This document shows, one piece after another, positions 21,756 through 32,845 of a stretch of DNA of 64,000 nt. Source of the DNA: Ryuthela nishihirai (lineage: Eukaryota > Arthropoda > Arachnida > Araneae > Heptathelidae). The DNA lies in assembly GCA_038380435.1 (NCBI GenBank), contig JAWZYU010000025.1, positions 42,478,691-42,542,690 of the forward strand. Reading direction: 5' to 3'. The notes beneath the pieces were generated by a model. It ran no database searches, had not been told where the DNA came from, and saw only the letters and a list, made by a program, of their open reading frames with translations. The translations under genes and the position numbers were made by a program. Each line of letters starts with the position of its first letter. Position 1 is the first letter of the stretch.

Positions 21756-22284
21756 ACCTGGTCTTAACAGGATACATTGAACTGGTGCTCGTCTCTTGCA
21801 TGGAAGACATCTGACAACTTTGTTCTCATTAGGGCTTCCGAAACACATCTACCACGTGGCAAGCATGTGGTTATATGACAGTTATTGTTTATGGACTCAT
21901 CCTCTGCTCCTTCCATTCAACTGCAATAAAATCGTTCCCTCTTGATGACCTTCTTATACCGCTCCAAAGTTTATGACTGACCACAATGCCTGCCCTTCGG
22001 ATGCATATGTGACATTAATGGTCTTGGAAGACGAACTCGGTTATTCTTCAGAATTCCGAACCAACAACCACTCTGTTTCCTCTAATATAAGACGGTTGGC
22101 AAATCTGTTTATGGCTTGAACGTCCCTGCTGGTTTGGTCGTGGCGTAATGAATGGGTTGCCTAGCTTTCTGTTCCTTACCGACTCTTTGTGCTAATAGAT
22201 ACCATGAGGAAAATTTAAAATCTGAACGGCTTCTGTCAACAGTGTGCTCAAAAATTAAGAGTGGGTCAAACTAAAAGGAATAAA
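21756..22284. other. single-copy-looking stretch
   Basis: Balanced composition with short frames only. No repeat, domain or RNA gene recognised. Confidence 0.35.
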
Positions 22285-22285
22285 T

Positions 22286-22666
22286 TTTGGGTTGTTTTAC
22301 CTCTGAGCGGCACTTTTTTGCACACCATGGGCTAAATGGCCAGGTCACATGGACCCCGAAGGCTCAGAGAAGGTTGGGGGAGGGGACCCACTGGAACAGC
22401 TGTTGGGAGACAGATGGTAGCCTCCCGTCAAGGCCATCCAGCGTGTTCTTTAACGTGCACAGGGTATGGCTCTCCCGAACACGGGGCCACGGATTAACGT
22501 CCCATCCGACGGACGGCGGCCTTTCCAAGCCCATCGGTGTCCCCTATTGACCATGGGCAGGGCGGGGAATTTTGCGGAGATAAATCTGACCAAGCTGGGA
22601 CTCGAACCTGGGAACTACAGATTACGAGCCTGGCGCGCTACCGACTGAGCCACTCCCGACCCTTCA
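22286..22666 (-). mobile_element. SINE-A, full length
   Basis: Head at right, with a small deletion just inside it (AAATCTGACCAAGCTGG). Confidence 0.92.
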
Positions 22667-22877
22667 ACATTTACAGCATCAAAGAAATAGATCAAATATC
22701 TTTGAAAAATTGCACAAAACGTACTTACTGATTTTAAGAATTTCGAAATTGGCAGTACAAATCGAATTATATTTTTCGGTATCAAAGCAAATGTGAATAG
22801 TTTAGGCCAATTAATAATTGCGTTTTGCTGTAAAGTTCTAAATCAAGAATTTAGGGAGTTTAGGGACTTTAAACAGA

Positions 22878-22993
22878 GTTGTGTCGTTTTTCTGCTGAGG
22901 TCCTGCCATCCTCTCAGACCTTCTACTATGGCATATAAACTGACAGGCTCCTGTCAGACCTCTGTGGCAAGCAGCTGCTTGAGGGGGTATTTA
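22878..22993 (+). mobile_element. SINE-B, headless
   Basis: Begins at GTGTCGTTTTTCTGCTGAGG, downstream of the usual tRNA-like head. Tail GGGGGTATTTATATATA. Confidence 0.88.
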
Positions 22994-23102
22994 TATATAT
23001 ATTATTTATTTTATTTTATTTACTCTTCAATATTTTAATACGTCAACTAGAAGGATCGCCAGTTTCTTCAGTTTCAGTAAAAACAGTTTTCACTTTGCTC
23101 TG

Positions 23103-23490
23103 GGGGCGGGGGTGGCTCAGTCGGTAGCGCGCCAGGCTCGTAATCTGTAGCTCCCAGGTTCGAGTCCCAGTTGGGTCAGCGTTGAGATTTATCTCCGCAA
23201 AATTTCCCCGCCCTGCCCACGGTCAGTAGGGGACACCGATGGGCTTGAAAAGGCCGCCGTCCGTCGGATGGGACGTTAAGCCGTGGCCCCGTGTGCGGTA
23301 GAGCCATACCCTGTGCACGTTAAACAACACGCTGGATGGCTTTGACGGGAGGCTACCATCTGTCTCCCAACAGCTGTTCCAGTGGGTCCCCTCCCCCAAC
23401 CTTCTCTGAGCCTTCGGGGTCCATATGACCTGGCCATTTAGCCCATGATGTGCAAAAAAGTGCCGCTCAGAGGTAAAACAACCCAACCCA
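23103..23490 (+). mobile_element. SINE-A, full length
   Basis: Complete head, middle and CAACCCAACCCA end. Confidence 0.94.
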
Positions 23491-23785
23491 ACGAGATCAT
23501 TTCGTTTGTGACCGCTTTGTCGTTTGTCTACGGTTAATATACACCAAAAGGAGGACTTGTCCTCCTTTCTAGCTAAATAAATTTCTCCTCCCGGAATTTG
23601 AAAATGTTCTCCTTTTTGTATAAACTCATAAGACTGTGTTTTAAACTAAAATTCAAGTATGCATTTTTTGCATTCCTTGTACCCGTGACTGTTAACTGTG
23701 AAATACTTTGTTGTAAATGCAAATCTTGAATGCTAAAGTCATTCTGTTAATGCTGTAAAAATTACCATTTTCAGTAATACCCAAT

Positions 23786-24150
23786 CGCGCCAGGCTCGTA
23801 ATCTGTAGTTCCCAGGTTCGAGTCCCAGCTGGGTCAGCGTTGAGATTTATCTCCGCAAAATTCCCCGCCCTGCCCACGGTCAGTAGGGGACACCGATGGG
23901 CTTGGAAAGGCCGCCGTCCGTCGGATGGGACGTTAAGCCGTGGCCCCGTGTGCGGGAGAGCCGTACCCTGTGCACGTTAAAGAACACGCTGGATGGCCTT
24001 GACGGGAGGCTACCATCTGTCTCCCAACAGCTGTTCCAGTGGGTCCCCTCCCCCAACCTTCTCTGAGCCTTCGGGGTTCATGTGACCTGGCCATTTAGCC
24101 CATGGTGTGTAAAAAAGTGTGCTCAGAGGTAAAACAACCCAACCCAACCC
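23786..24150 (+). mobile_element. SINE-A, 5'-truncated with TSD
   Basis: 13-bp duplication AGTAATACCCAAT (23773-23785 and 24151-24163). The first ~25 bp, including the A box, are missing. The end has an extra CCAACCC repeat. Confidence 0.95.
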
Positions 24151-24194
24151 AGTAATACCCAATATCAGCATTTTACAGCAAAATGAATAAAAAA

Positions 24195-24354
24195 AAAAAA
24201 TAAATAAATACCCCCTCAAGCAGCTGCTTGCCACAGAGGTCTGACAGGAGCCTGTCAGTTTATATGCCACAGTAGGAGATCTGAGAGGATGGCAGGACCT
24301 CAGCAGAAAAACGACACACACATCCATGCCTTACCCGGGGCTCGAACCCAGAGG
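24195..24354 (-). mobile_element. SINE-B, head truncated
   Basis: Tail and body are complete. It ends within the tRNA-like head after the B box (GGGCTCGAACCCAG). Confidence 0.88.
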
Positions 24355-24448
24355 ATAGGGAATAATTCTAAATCGAAGTCACTGCTGACAACTACTTCAG
24401 AGTAAACACAAAAGTTGTTTCTGCGAGTAGTTCCCTAATCACTGTGCT

Positions 24449-24834
24449 AGTTGGGTTGTTTTACCTCTGAGCGGCACGTTTTTGCACACCATGGGCTAAA
24501 TGGCCAGGTCACATGGACCCCAAAGGCTCAAAGAAGGTTGGGGGAGGGGACCCACTGGAACAGCTGTTGGGAGACATATGGTAGCCTCCCGTCAAGTCCA
24601 TCCAGCGTGTTCTTTAACGTGCACAGGGTATGGCTCTCCCGCACACGGGGCCACGGCTTAACGTCCCATCCGACGGACGGTGGCCTTTCCAATCCCATCG
24701 GTGTCCCCTACTGACCGTGAGCAGGGCGGTGAGTTTTGCGGAGATAAATCTCAACGCTGACTCATCTGGGGCGAACCTGGGAACTACAGATTACGAGCCT
24801 GGCGCGCTACCGACTGAGCCACCCCCGGCCCCAA
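24449..24834 (-). mobile_element. SINE-A, full length
   Basis: Head at right with a short deletion before the B box (CATCTGGGGCGAACC). It abuts the hAT fragment at 24835. Confidence 0.92.
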
Positions 24835-25140
24835 TCAAAGAAGGCTTAATGAGTTCTTCGCCAATGGAATACGGTTTTTACATTTAGCTATCTGCAATGA
24901 TATTAAATATGATGCAGTCAGAAGTGAAGTGTCAGTGGTTGAAGCTTGGGAAATAATTTTCTTTTCTATTTTAAGTGCATCTCTTTTACGCATAAAGAAT
25001 TCAACGGGTTTGTTGACTAGATGGGAATGTTTTGCGTTGAGATGTCGTGTAAGTTGCGATGGCTTCGAAACTTCATTTCCCAGAACAGTAGCACAAATGA
25101 CACATTGAGGTCGTGGCAATTGGTCAGTGTCAGGGCATTG
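24835..25140 (-). pseudogene. BED-finger hAT fragment (ZBED5/FAM200-like)
   Basis: On the minus strand 25119-24880 reads PQCVICATVLGNEVSKPSQL followed by TRHLNAKHSHLVNKPVEFF. This is a C2H2 BED-type zinc finger (C..C...H....H) as found at the N-terminus of ZBED5/FAM200-type hAT proteins, and it is followed by the conserved AKCK region. A frameshift near 24870 follows: the family-like GEELIKPSLI reading is in the next frame. The catalytic core is absent and the sequence ends at a SINE-A. No ATG is visible at the start. A dead transposon remnant. Confidence 0.75.
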
Positions 25141-25149
25141 TATGAAACC

Positions 25150-26078
25150 GTGTTCGACAAGGGTGCATTTTGTCTCCTTTTCTCTTTAGTTTGGTTATTG
25201 ATTATGTTATGCGAAATTCACTTCAAGGGAAAGATTTTGGCCTTAAATGGACTGGAGATACGAAAATTTCTAACTTAGATTATGCTGACGATTTAGCCCT
25301 TTTGGCAAATGATGTTGATGAGACGAACTCTTTCATTCGAGCTGTTGATGAGACTGGTAGTAGAGTAGGTTTGGTTATAAACAGAGAGAGATAACTAAAG
25401 TGATGAAAATTGGTCAGGCAGGCTGTGATTCAGTTAATCTGAATGGTTGCAGTCTTGAGCAGGTGTCACAGTTTAATTATCTTGGGAGCTATGTAACAGA
25501 TAATGGTGATGTGCGGCATGAGATTAACAGACGAATAGGGTTTGCTGCCGGGACTTTTAAGAATCTTTGGAGAGTGTGGAGAAATAGGCGTATACACCTA
25601 AGACTAAAATTAGATTGTATAATATTTGGTTCTTTTAATGGGTTAGTTATGGTAGTGAAATTTGGATGCTTTGTAAACAAGATAACAGGAAACTAGATGC
25701 TTACGCAGTATCTTGGGCATTAGATGGTTCAACTTTGTAACTAATGATGAGGTTAGGCAAAGGAGTTTGCAACCTCCTTTAAGCAGCATATTGTGCAGAG
25801 AGAGACTCCGTTGGTTTGGCCATGTTGCCCGTATGGATAATAATAGATTGGTGAATAAGGTTATGAACAATGTGCCTAAAGGCCTCAGAAAGAGGGGAGA
25901 TCTAGGATGCGGTGGGCAGACAATGTCAAATAGAACCTTGTTAGAATTGGTGCGCAGTGGCCGGATGCTGCAGATGTAGCTCAGGACAGATATGCTTGGA
26001 GAACTAAACTGCGCGGTCTGGTTGGACCTCCGTAGCCCATGGCTGCTTGAGGATGATGATGTTGATGATGATGATGAT
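25150..26078 (+). pseudogene. LINE reverse transcriptase 3' half
   Basis: Starts at VRQGCILSPFLFSLVIDYV (25158 onward, a conserved RT motif). The catalytic YADD lies in NLDYADDLALLAND (about 25278-25310). GLVINRE follows, then after a frameshift near 25390 the KIGQ and QFNYLGSYVTDNGDVRHEIN blocks. A second frame change near 25640-25720 leads to LGIRWFNFVTNDEVRQRSL and LRWFGHVARM (25810-25840), typical of RTE-like LINE C-termini. It ends with GGACCTCCGTAGCCCATGGC, then TGCTTGAGG and an (ATG)n tail. 5'-truncated and frameshifted. Confidence 0.88.
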
Positions 26079-26084
26079 GTGCTA

Positions 26085-26565
26085 GTAGTTTTTCCACCTT
26101 TTGTACATCCTGGAGATCGCTCTGTAGGCTTTAGGTGGATGAATCACTATTTGTTTCATCACAAACACCTTCAATATGAGATTTCTTAACACCAAAATTA
26201 AACAAAGTCCCGTGTCTCTTATTCATATTAAAATTAAAATCTGTAGGCCTATTACTTTTAAAAAATAACGGCACTCGGGTTTCGAAACAAGCATTTACAC
26301 ACTGCAATGCGAACTTGCGAAGAAACAGTATTCGATATTACTAGATTTGAGATCCGGATACAGACTGCCTTGATCTTCAATTTCAGTGGAAAAATATTCT
26401 TCATACTTCATTGCCGATTCACTGACATTTTCAACACATGTTATTTCGTCCAGTTTGGAGAACAGAGGATACGCCGCCCATTGTTGTAATCGGCTTGCAG
26501 GCAATTTTTATGACCGGTTATAAACAGCGGCATTCTCTTTCCCTAATGTTGAAAAATTTCGATGT
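26085..26565. other. no feature recognised
   Basis: AT-rich sequence between the LINE tail and a SINE-A. Short frames on both strands without domains. Confidence 0.35.
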
Positions 26566-26577
26566 CTGAAAATTCCC

Positions 26578-26878
26578 CCGCAAAACTCCCCGCCCTGCCC
26601 ACGATCAGTAGGGGACACCGATGGGCTTGGAAAGGCCGCCGTCCGTCGGATGGGATGTTAAGCCGTGGCCCCGTGTGCAGGAGAGAGATACCCTGTGCAC
26701 GTTAAAGAACACGCTGGATGGCCTTGACGGGAGGCTACCATCTGTCTCCCAACAGCTGTTCCAGTGGATCCCCTGCCCCAACCTTCTCTGAGCCTTCGGG
26801 GTCCATGTGACCTGGCCATTTAGCCCATGGTGTGCAAAAAAGTGCCGCTCAGAGGTAAAACAACAAAACCCAACCCAA
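26578..26878 (+). mobile_element. SINE-A, 5'-truncated with TSD
   Basis: 12-bp duplication CTGAAAATTCCC (26566-26577 and 26879-26890). The tRNA head is absent. Confidence 0.94.
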
Positions 26879-27054
26879 CTGAAAATTCCCGATCATTCAT
26901 GAATATTTCCATTTTTAAAAATACCCGGTTTGGTCACTGACATTTGCTACACAGATGTTATTTAGGCGTTCTGGGAATGAGCTATAAATATTTATAATGA
27001 CAAATTCCAGCAGAACCTCTCGCGGCTCGGCGATTGATAAACACTGATTAAGTA

Positions 27055-27178
27055 CAGTCGCTCAAAAAATTATCAGAACTCTACGGTTGATTACAGAATT
27101 CAGAAAAAATATATGGCTGACCAGTCCCAGCTGCGTCACCGTTGAGATTTATCTCCGCAAACATTCTCCGTCCTGCGT
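27055..27178 (+). mobile_element. MITE arm and SINE-A fragment
   Basis: 27055-27117 is one arm of the palindromic Tc1-like MITE (CAGTCGCTCAAAAAATTATC). 27121-27178 is a short piece of SINE-A from just after the B box. Both are broken at the junction. Confidence 0.75.
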
Positions 27179-27546
27179 TGGGTTGGGTTGTTCACCTCTG
27201 AGCGACACTTTTTTGTACACCAAGGGCTAAATGGCCAGGTCACAACGACCCCGAAGGATCAGAGAAGGTTGGGGGATGGGACCCACTGGAACAGCTGTTG
27301 GGAGACAGATGGTAGCCTCCCGTCAAGGCCATCCAGCGTGTTCTTTAACGTACAAAGGGTATGGCTCTCCCGCACACGGAGCCACGGCTTAACGTCTCAT
27401 CCGACGGACGACGGCCTTTCCAAGCCCATCGATGTCCCCTAATGACCGTGAGCAGGGCGGTGAGTTTTGCGGATATAAATCTCAACGCTGACCCAGCTGG
27501 GACTCGAACTTGGGAACTGCAGATTACGAGCCTGGCGCGCTACCGA
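27179..27546 (-). mobile_element. SINE-A, nearly full length
   Basis: 3' end at left. It stops at GCGCGCTACCGAC, just before the outermost part of the head. Confidence 0.9.
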
Positions 27547-27812
27547 CCCTCTCCGCCCTGCCCATGGTCAGTAGGGGACACCGATGGGATTGGAATGTCC
27601 GCCGTCCGTCGGATGGGACGTTAAGCCGTGGCCCCGTGTGCGGGAGAGCCATATTCTGTGCACGTTAAAGAACACGCTAGATAGCATTGACGGAAGGCTA
27701 CCATCTGTCTCCTAACAGCTGTTCCACTGGATCCCCTCCCCCAACTTTCTCTGAGCCTTCGGGGTCCTTTAGACCTGGCCCTTTAGCCCATTAAGGCAAA
27801 CAACTCAACCCA
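27547..27812 (+). mobile_element. SINE-A, 5'-truncated, abutting inverted copy
   Basis: Begins at CCGCCCTGCCCATGGTCAGT directly after the minus-strand copy, giving a head-to-head pair. It has a diverged end (GGCAAACAACTCAACCC). Confidence 0.88.
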
Positions 27813-28002
27813 TCCTTAATGATGTGCCACTTTTAGAGAAAACACTTTTGTTCCGCAAATCATACCAATGGATAGGCCTAACTTAAAAAATGCTAATAAC
27901 TCTATGAAAAATTTACAGTTCACAAAGTAAATGAAGAGTTGCAAAAAGAGAGTAGGAAAGTTAAAAGTCTTATTATCTACCAGTGGTTTGATATCAATTT
28001 TT

Positions 28003-29336
28003 GATATCAATGGTTTATCTATAAGACCATTTGTTACCTCAATAAACCTAGAACCTATGAGAATTATCATTTCATCCGATAATTTGATATGAATGGTTGA
28101 TCTATAAGCCCATTTGTTGCCTCAATAAACCTAGAACCTATGAGAATTATCATTTCATCCGATAATTTGATATCATTGGTTGATATATAAGACCATTTGT
28201 TGCCTCAATAAACCTAGAACCTATGAGAATTATCATTTCATCCAATAATTTGATATCAATGATTAATCTATAAGACCATTTGCTACCTCAATAAACCTAG
28301 AACCTATGAGAATTATCATTTCATCCGATAATTTGATATCAATGGTTGATCTATAAGACCATTTGTTACCTCAATAAACCTAGAACCTATGAGAATTATC
28401 ATTTCATCCGATAATTTGATATCAATGATTAATCTATAAGACCATTTGTTGCCTCAATAAACCTAGAACCTATGAGAATTATCATTTCATCCGATAATTT
28501 GATATCAATGGTTGATCTATAAGACCATTTGTTACCTCAATAAACCTAGAACCTATGAGAATTATCATTTCATCCGATAATTTAATATCAATGGTTGATC
28601 TATAAGACCATTTGTTGCCTCAATAAACCTAGAACCTATGAGAATTATCATTTCATCCGATAATTTGATATTAATGGTTGATCTATAAGACCATTTGTTA
28701 CCTCAATAAACCTAGAACCTATGAGAATTATCATTTCATCCGATAATTTGATATCAATGGTTGATCTATAAGACCATTTGTTACTTCAATAAACCTAGAA
28801 CCTATGAGAATTATCATTTCATCCGATAATTTGATATCAGTGGTTGATCTATAAGACCATTTGTTACCTCAATAAACCTAGAACCTATGAGAATTATCAT
28901 TTCATCCGATAATTTGATATTAATGGTTGATCTATAAGACCATTTGTTATCTCAATAAACCTAGAACCTATGAGAATTATCATTTCATCCGATAATTTGA
29001 TATCAATGGTTGATCTATAAGACCATTTGTTACTTCAATAAACCTAGAACCTATGAGAATTATCATTTCATCCGATAATTTGATATTAATGGTTGATCTA
29101 TAAGACCATTTGTTATCTCAATAAACCTAGAACCTATGAGAATTATCATTTCATCCGATAATTTGATATCAATGGTTGATCTATAAGACCATTTGTTACT
29201 TCAATAAACCTAGAACCTATGAGAATTTTCATTTCATCCGATAATTTGATATCAATGGTTGATCTATAAGACCATTTGTTACCTCAATAAACCTAGAACC
29301 TATGAGAATTACCATTTCATCCGATAATTTGATAAA
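28003..29336 (+). repeat. 83-bp satellite array, left block
   Basis: About 16 units with landmark ATAAACCTAGAACCTATGAG. Two types, TATTAATGG...TTATCTCAA and TATCAATGG...TTACTTCAA, alternate across 28917-29200, giving a local 166-bp period. No long frame. Confidence 0.96.
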
Positions 29337-29535
29337 AATAAAAAAAAATACCCCCTCAAGCAGCTGCTTGCCACAGAGGTCTGACAGGAGCCTGTCAGTT
29401 TATATGCCAAAGTAGAAGATCTGAGAGGATGGCAGGACCTCAGCAGAAAAACAACACATACAACCATGCCTTATCCGGGGCTCGAACCCAGGTCCCTTAG
29501 ATCAGTAGCCAAGCGCGCTAGCCACTCGGCCATGG
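29337..29535 (-). mobile_element. SINE-B inside the 83-bp satellite
   Basis: A complete SINE-B splits a single satellite unit between GATAATTTGAT and TCAATGATCAATC. Confidence 0.93.
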
Positions 29536-29933
29536 TCAATGATCAATCTATAAGACCATTTGTTACCTCAATAAACCTAGAACCTATGAGAATTATCATT
29601 TCATCCGATAATTTGATTTCAATGATTAATCTATAAGACCATTTGTTACCTCAATAAACCTAGAACCTATGAGAATTATCATTTCATCCGATAATTTGAT
29701 ATCAATGGTTGATCTATAAGACCATTTGTTACCTCAATAAACCTAGAACCTATGAGAATTATCATTTCATCCGATAACTTGATATCAATGGTTGATCTTA
29801 AGACCATTTGTTACCTCAATAAACCTAGAACCTATGAGAATTATCATTTCATCCGATAATTTGATATCAATGGTTGATCTATAAGACCATTTGTTACCTC
29901 AATAAACCTAAAACCTATGAGAATTGTCATTTC
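29536..29933 (+). repeat. 83-bp satellite array, right block
   Basis: About 4.7 further units in the same orientation. The last is diverged (AAACCTAAAACCTATGAG, ATTGTCATTTCGTCC). Confidence 0.95.
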
Positions 29934-29939
29934 GTCCAC

Positions 29940-30600
29940 TGTGCATTATCATTCTCTAACCGTGTTTCCATTTTCTATTTGCTGCTGCTCTATTGGGATA
30001 TCAAAGATTCTGAACACATATAAATTTCTAATGTTTACTGTACAGAATATCATTTGGACTAACTATAAATGTTTTAATTTTAATAATATTTTATTTCTCC
30101 GAAGATGTCGTGAAGATCCAAAGCTTCAAAAATTTGAAGCCACTGTCCCCAGGCTATCTTAGTGCCCTTAAAATTGCATTTCCATTGGGTTAATCATCGA
30201 TTCTCTGCACTCTTAAGTTGCGATTTTCGACCATCTAAAATCGCTCTTTCGTCAGCTCTCCGAAGAGAGAGAGATCCCTTCATCTCCAAAGAAGACGTCC
30301 TGCGACCATCTCGTTTACAAACCCCGTTGCTTTGCTGCCAGCGTGGCTGTCAGTGGCGTGGTTGATGGTCTCCCCTGGGCCCTCTCTGGGCGCACACAAT
30401 CTTGGCCCACGGGCCCATCGTTTCCGCAGGGCTCCCACTGCGCCAATTCGCTGCTCCACTCCTACCAAATTAGAGCCCGACTGATCGGGACAAGGAAGGC
30501 GCGTGGCTCCGCAAATGTCGTTTGTCATTTTTGGCTTCAGAGCCCTCGTGCTCTTTTGGCTGGATAGCTGGCACCAGGCTGGCACAACATATCGCTCACT
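29940..30600. other. single-copy-looking, GC-rich at 30160-30590
   Basis: G+C is clearly higher than in the flanks. Frames up to 101 codons exist on both strands but match no domain I recognise, and no convincing splice-bounded exon is evident. It could be a CpG-rich regulatory region, an exon of an unrecognised gene, or old transposon sequence. Confidence 0.3.
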
Positions 30601-31320
30601 ATATATATTGGAAGTAAATCCGATGCAGTAATAAAGAAGCTCTGGCAGATTTAGTTGTTGGGTATATTCTGAGAGTTAAAGTGGCTGGAGAATTTATTTG
30701 TGATGATCGTAATCTTGTGATCACCTTTTACATCTGAAACACAGATTCTTTGAAGAATTAAATGTTATTTCGTATCGATAAATAGAATTGAAGTAAATAA
30801 TATATTGCTTATATAAAGTTGTGTAAATAAAGGGGAATATTGAAACATTTGACCAACAATATCTCCTCATCCCTATTCCCCCTCCCCATCTTTGCCCTTT
30901 GTCTGGATTATCCGCAATCTTTTCTCTTTTCCCTATTCATTCATTTAATATTATTCTCTGTTGTATTAAATCTTCCTTTTCTTCCTACTAATTGATGGCA
31001 CCTTACACCTTTTCTTCCCCCTAAGTTTACTAACGTTTTTTTTTTATCATATTTCATATTATAACTTGTCTTTTTGTTTATATGTATCAAATAATCATGC
31101 AATTCCTGTAAATATGTTTGTATATAATGTTTTGTATATAATGTTTGTATATAATGTAAATATGTTTGTATATATGTTTGTATGTAAATATGTTTGTATT
31201 TTTGTACTATCATCAATATTTCTTTTTTAATTTCTCAAATGTACTGGGCATCAAGCCACTTGAACGTTTTATATTAATATCCAAAATTGCCTGTACCTTG
31301 ACTTTACTGTAACCCCCTGC
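30600..31320. other. AT-rich with GTATATAATGTTT repeats
   Basis: 31090-31200 contains several imperfect copies of GTATATAATGTTT/TATGTTTGTATA. Nothing else recognised. Confidence 0.45.
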
Positions 31321-31327
31321 ATGAAAT

Positions 31328-31329
31328 AA

Positions 31330-31392
<63 letters not shown>
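31328..31392 (+). repeat. (TTA)n microsatellite
   Basis: About 21 perfect trinucleotides. Confidence 0.97.
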
Positions 31393-31563
31393 GCAATAAC
31401 CGACTTATTCGTAGTAATATGAGTTATCCAACCTTAATTTGGTTTCCCTTTAATTTCCACTACAATGTGATGTAATGCACCCAATGTTTAATGACATTAT
31501 CATTCCTTATAAATAGTCACCTGTTCATTCCCATTAGCGTAAGGAAATTGGTAGCGAAATATA

Positions 31564-31866
31564 CCAACCTCCTTTGAGCAGCATATTGTGCAGAGAGAGA
31601 CTCCGTTGGTTTGGCCATGTTGCCCGTACGAATAATTATAGATTGGCGAATAGGGTTATGAACAGTGTGCCTAAAGGCCTCAGAAAGAAGGGGAGACCTA
31701 GGATGCGGTGGGCAGACAATGTCAAACAGGACCTTGTTAGATATGGTGTGCAGTGGCCAGATGCAGTAGATGTAGCTCAGGATAGACTTGCTTGGAGAAC
31801 TAAATTCCACGGTCTGGTTGGACCTCCGTAGCCAATGGCTGCTTGAGGATGATGATGATGATGAAG
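31564..31866 (+). mobile_element. LINE 3' end, 5'-truncated
   Basis: Same LINE family as 25150-26078 but only the last ~300 bp. The frame PPLSSILCRERLRWFGHVAR to GLVGPP is intact here (31568-31828), followed by CCGTAGCCAATGGCTGCTTG, AGG and an (ATG)n tail. This copy is less damaged than the longer one. Confidence 0.88.
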
Positions 31867-32009
31867 TCATAATGCTACGAATTATTTTACGTTTTATCTT
31901 AGCCTAAGGAAGCGAAGATCAGTCTGTTTACCTACGAACTTCGGGCATTTCGGATCCTTTTGTGTTTATGAGTTTGGGTTCATAGGATTTAGACTTAAAT
32001 TCGCGATGA

Positions 32010-32845
32010 TGAAAATCGGTTCAACCATGCTATCCAGGACTCGAACCCGATTACCGACAGTTGAAGTGTCACCTTGAGTTGCCAAATTTATAAGAAGTGT
32101 CTGTTAGTTGCAACTCAATTGACTGTTGTTTCTGCTTTGGTTATAACTCAATTAACTGTTGTTACTACTTTGGTCATAACTCAATTAACTGTTGTTACTA
32201 CTTTGGTTATAACTCAATTAACTGTTGTTACTACTTTGGTTGTAACTCAATTGACTGTTGTTCCTACTTTGGTTATAACTCAATTAACTGTTGTTCCTAC
32301 TTTGGTTGTAACTCAATTGACTGTTGTTACTGCTTTGGTTATAACTCAATTGACTGTTGTTACTACTTTGGTTATAACTCAATTAACTGTTGTTACTACT
32401 TTGGTTGTAACTCAATTGACTGTTGTTCCTACTTTGGTTATAACTCAATTAACTGTTGTTACTACTTTGGTCATAACTCAATTAACTGTTGTTACTACTT
32501 TGGTTATAACTCAATTAACTGTTGTTACTACTTTGGTTGTAACTCAATTGACTGTTGTTCCTACTTTGGTTATAACTCAATTAACTGTTGTTCCTACTTT
32601 GGTTGTAACTCAATTGACTGTTGTTACTGCTTTGGTTATAACTCAATTGACTGTTGTTACTACTTTGGTTGTAACTCAATTGACTGTTGTTTCCGCTTTT
32701 GTTCTAGAACAAAAGCGGAAACAACAGTCAATTCAATTGAGTTACAACCAACAGACCCGTCTTATAAATTTGGTAGCTCAAGGTGACACTCCAACTGATA
32801 GGGTTCGGGTTCGAGTCCAGGGATAGCATGGTTGCAAATCCCATC
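32010..32845. mobile_element. foldback element with tRNA-like arms
   Basis: The left arm (about 32017-32125) and the right arm (about 32700-32837) are inverted repeats. Each carries a tRNA-like block with GGTTCGAGTCC and GGTAGCTCAAGG-type boxes, on the minus strand at left and the plus strand at right. Outer ends share CAACCATGCTATCC. Between them lies an 18-copy 33-bp array. Confidence 0.8.
32107..32700 (+). repeat. 33-bp tandem array, 18 copies
   Basis: The unit contains ACTCAATTAACTGTTGTTAC with CTTTGGTTAT. Because 33 is a multiple of three, two frames stay open for about 230-250 codons, but these are repeat translations. Units 2-7 and 11-16 have the same order of variants, so a 9-unit (297-bp) block was duplicated. 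The array ends in a palindrome centred on TCTAGA near 32705. Confidence 0.95.

Noticed and set aside
22287..22550. Recurrent ~87-codon frame beginning [17 protein letters not shown]
   Set aside because: Seen at about 15 places because it is the reverse translation of SINE-A. It depends on the SINE and not on a gene.
28003..29933. CRISPR-like array
   Set aside because: Units are contiguous 83-bp satellite repeats without spacers, in eukaryotic DNA.
30280..30585. 101-codon minus-strand frame as a gene
   Set aside because: Overlaps a similar-length plus-strand frame in a GC-rich patch, with no recognised domain or splice structure.
32074..32826. 250- and 229-codon repeat proteins
   Set aside because: Both are translations of the same 33-bp array in different frames. 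The array is flanked by foldback arms and has no gene context.
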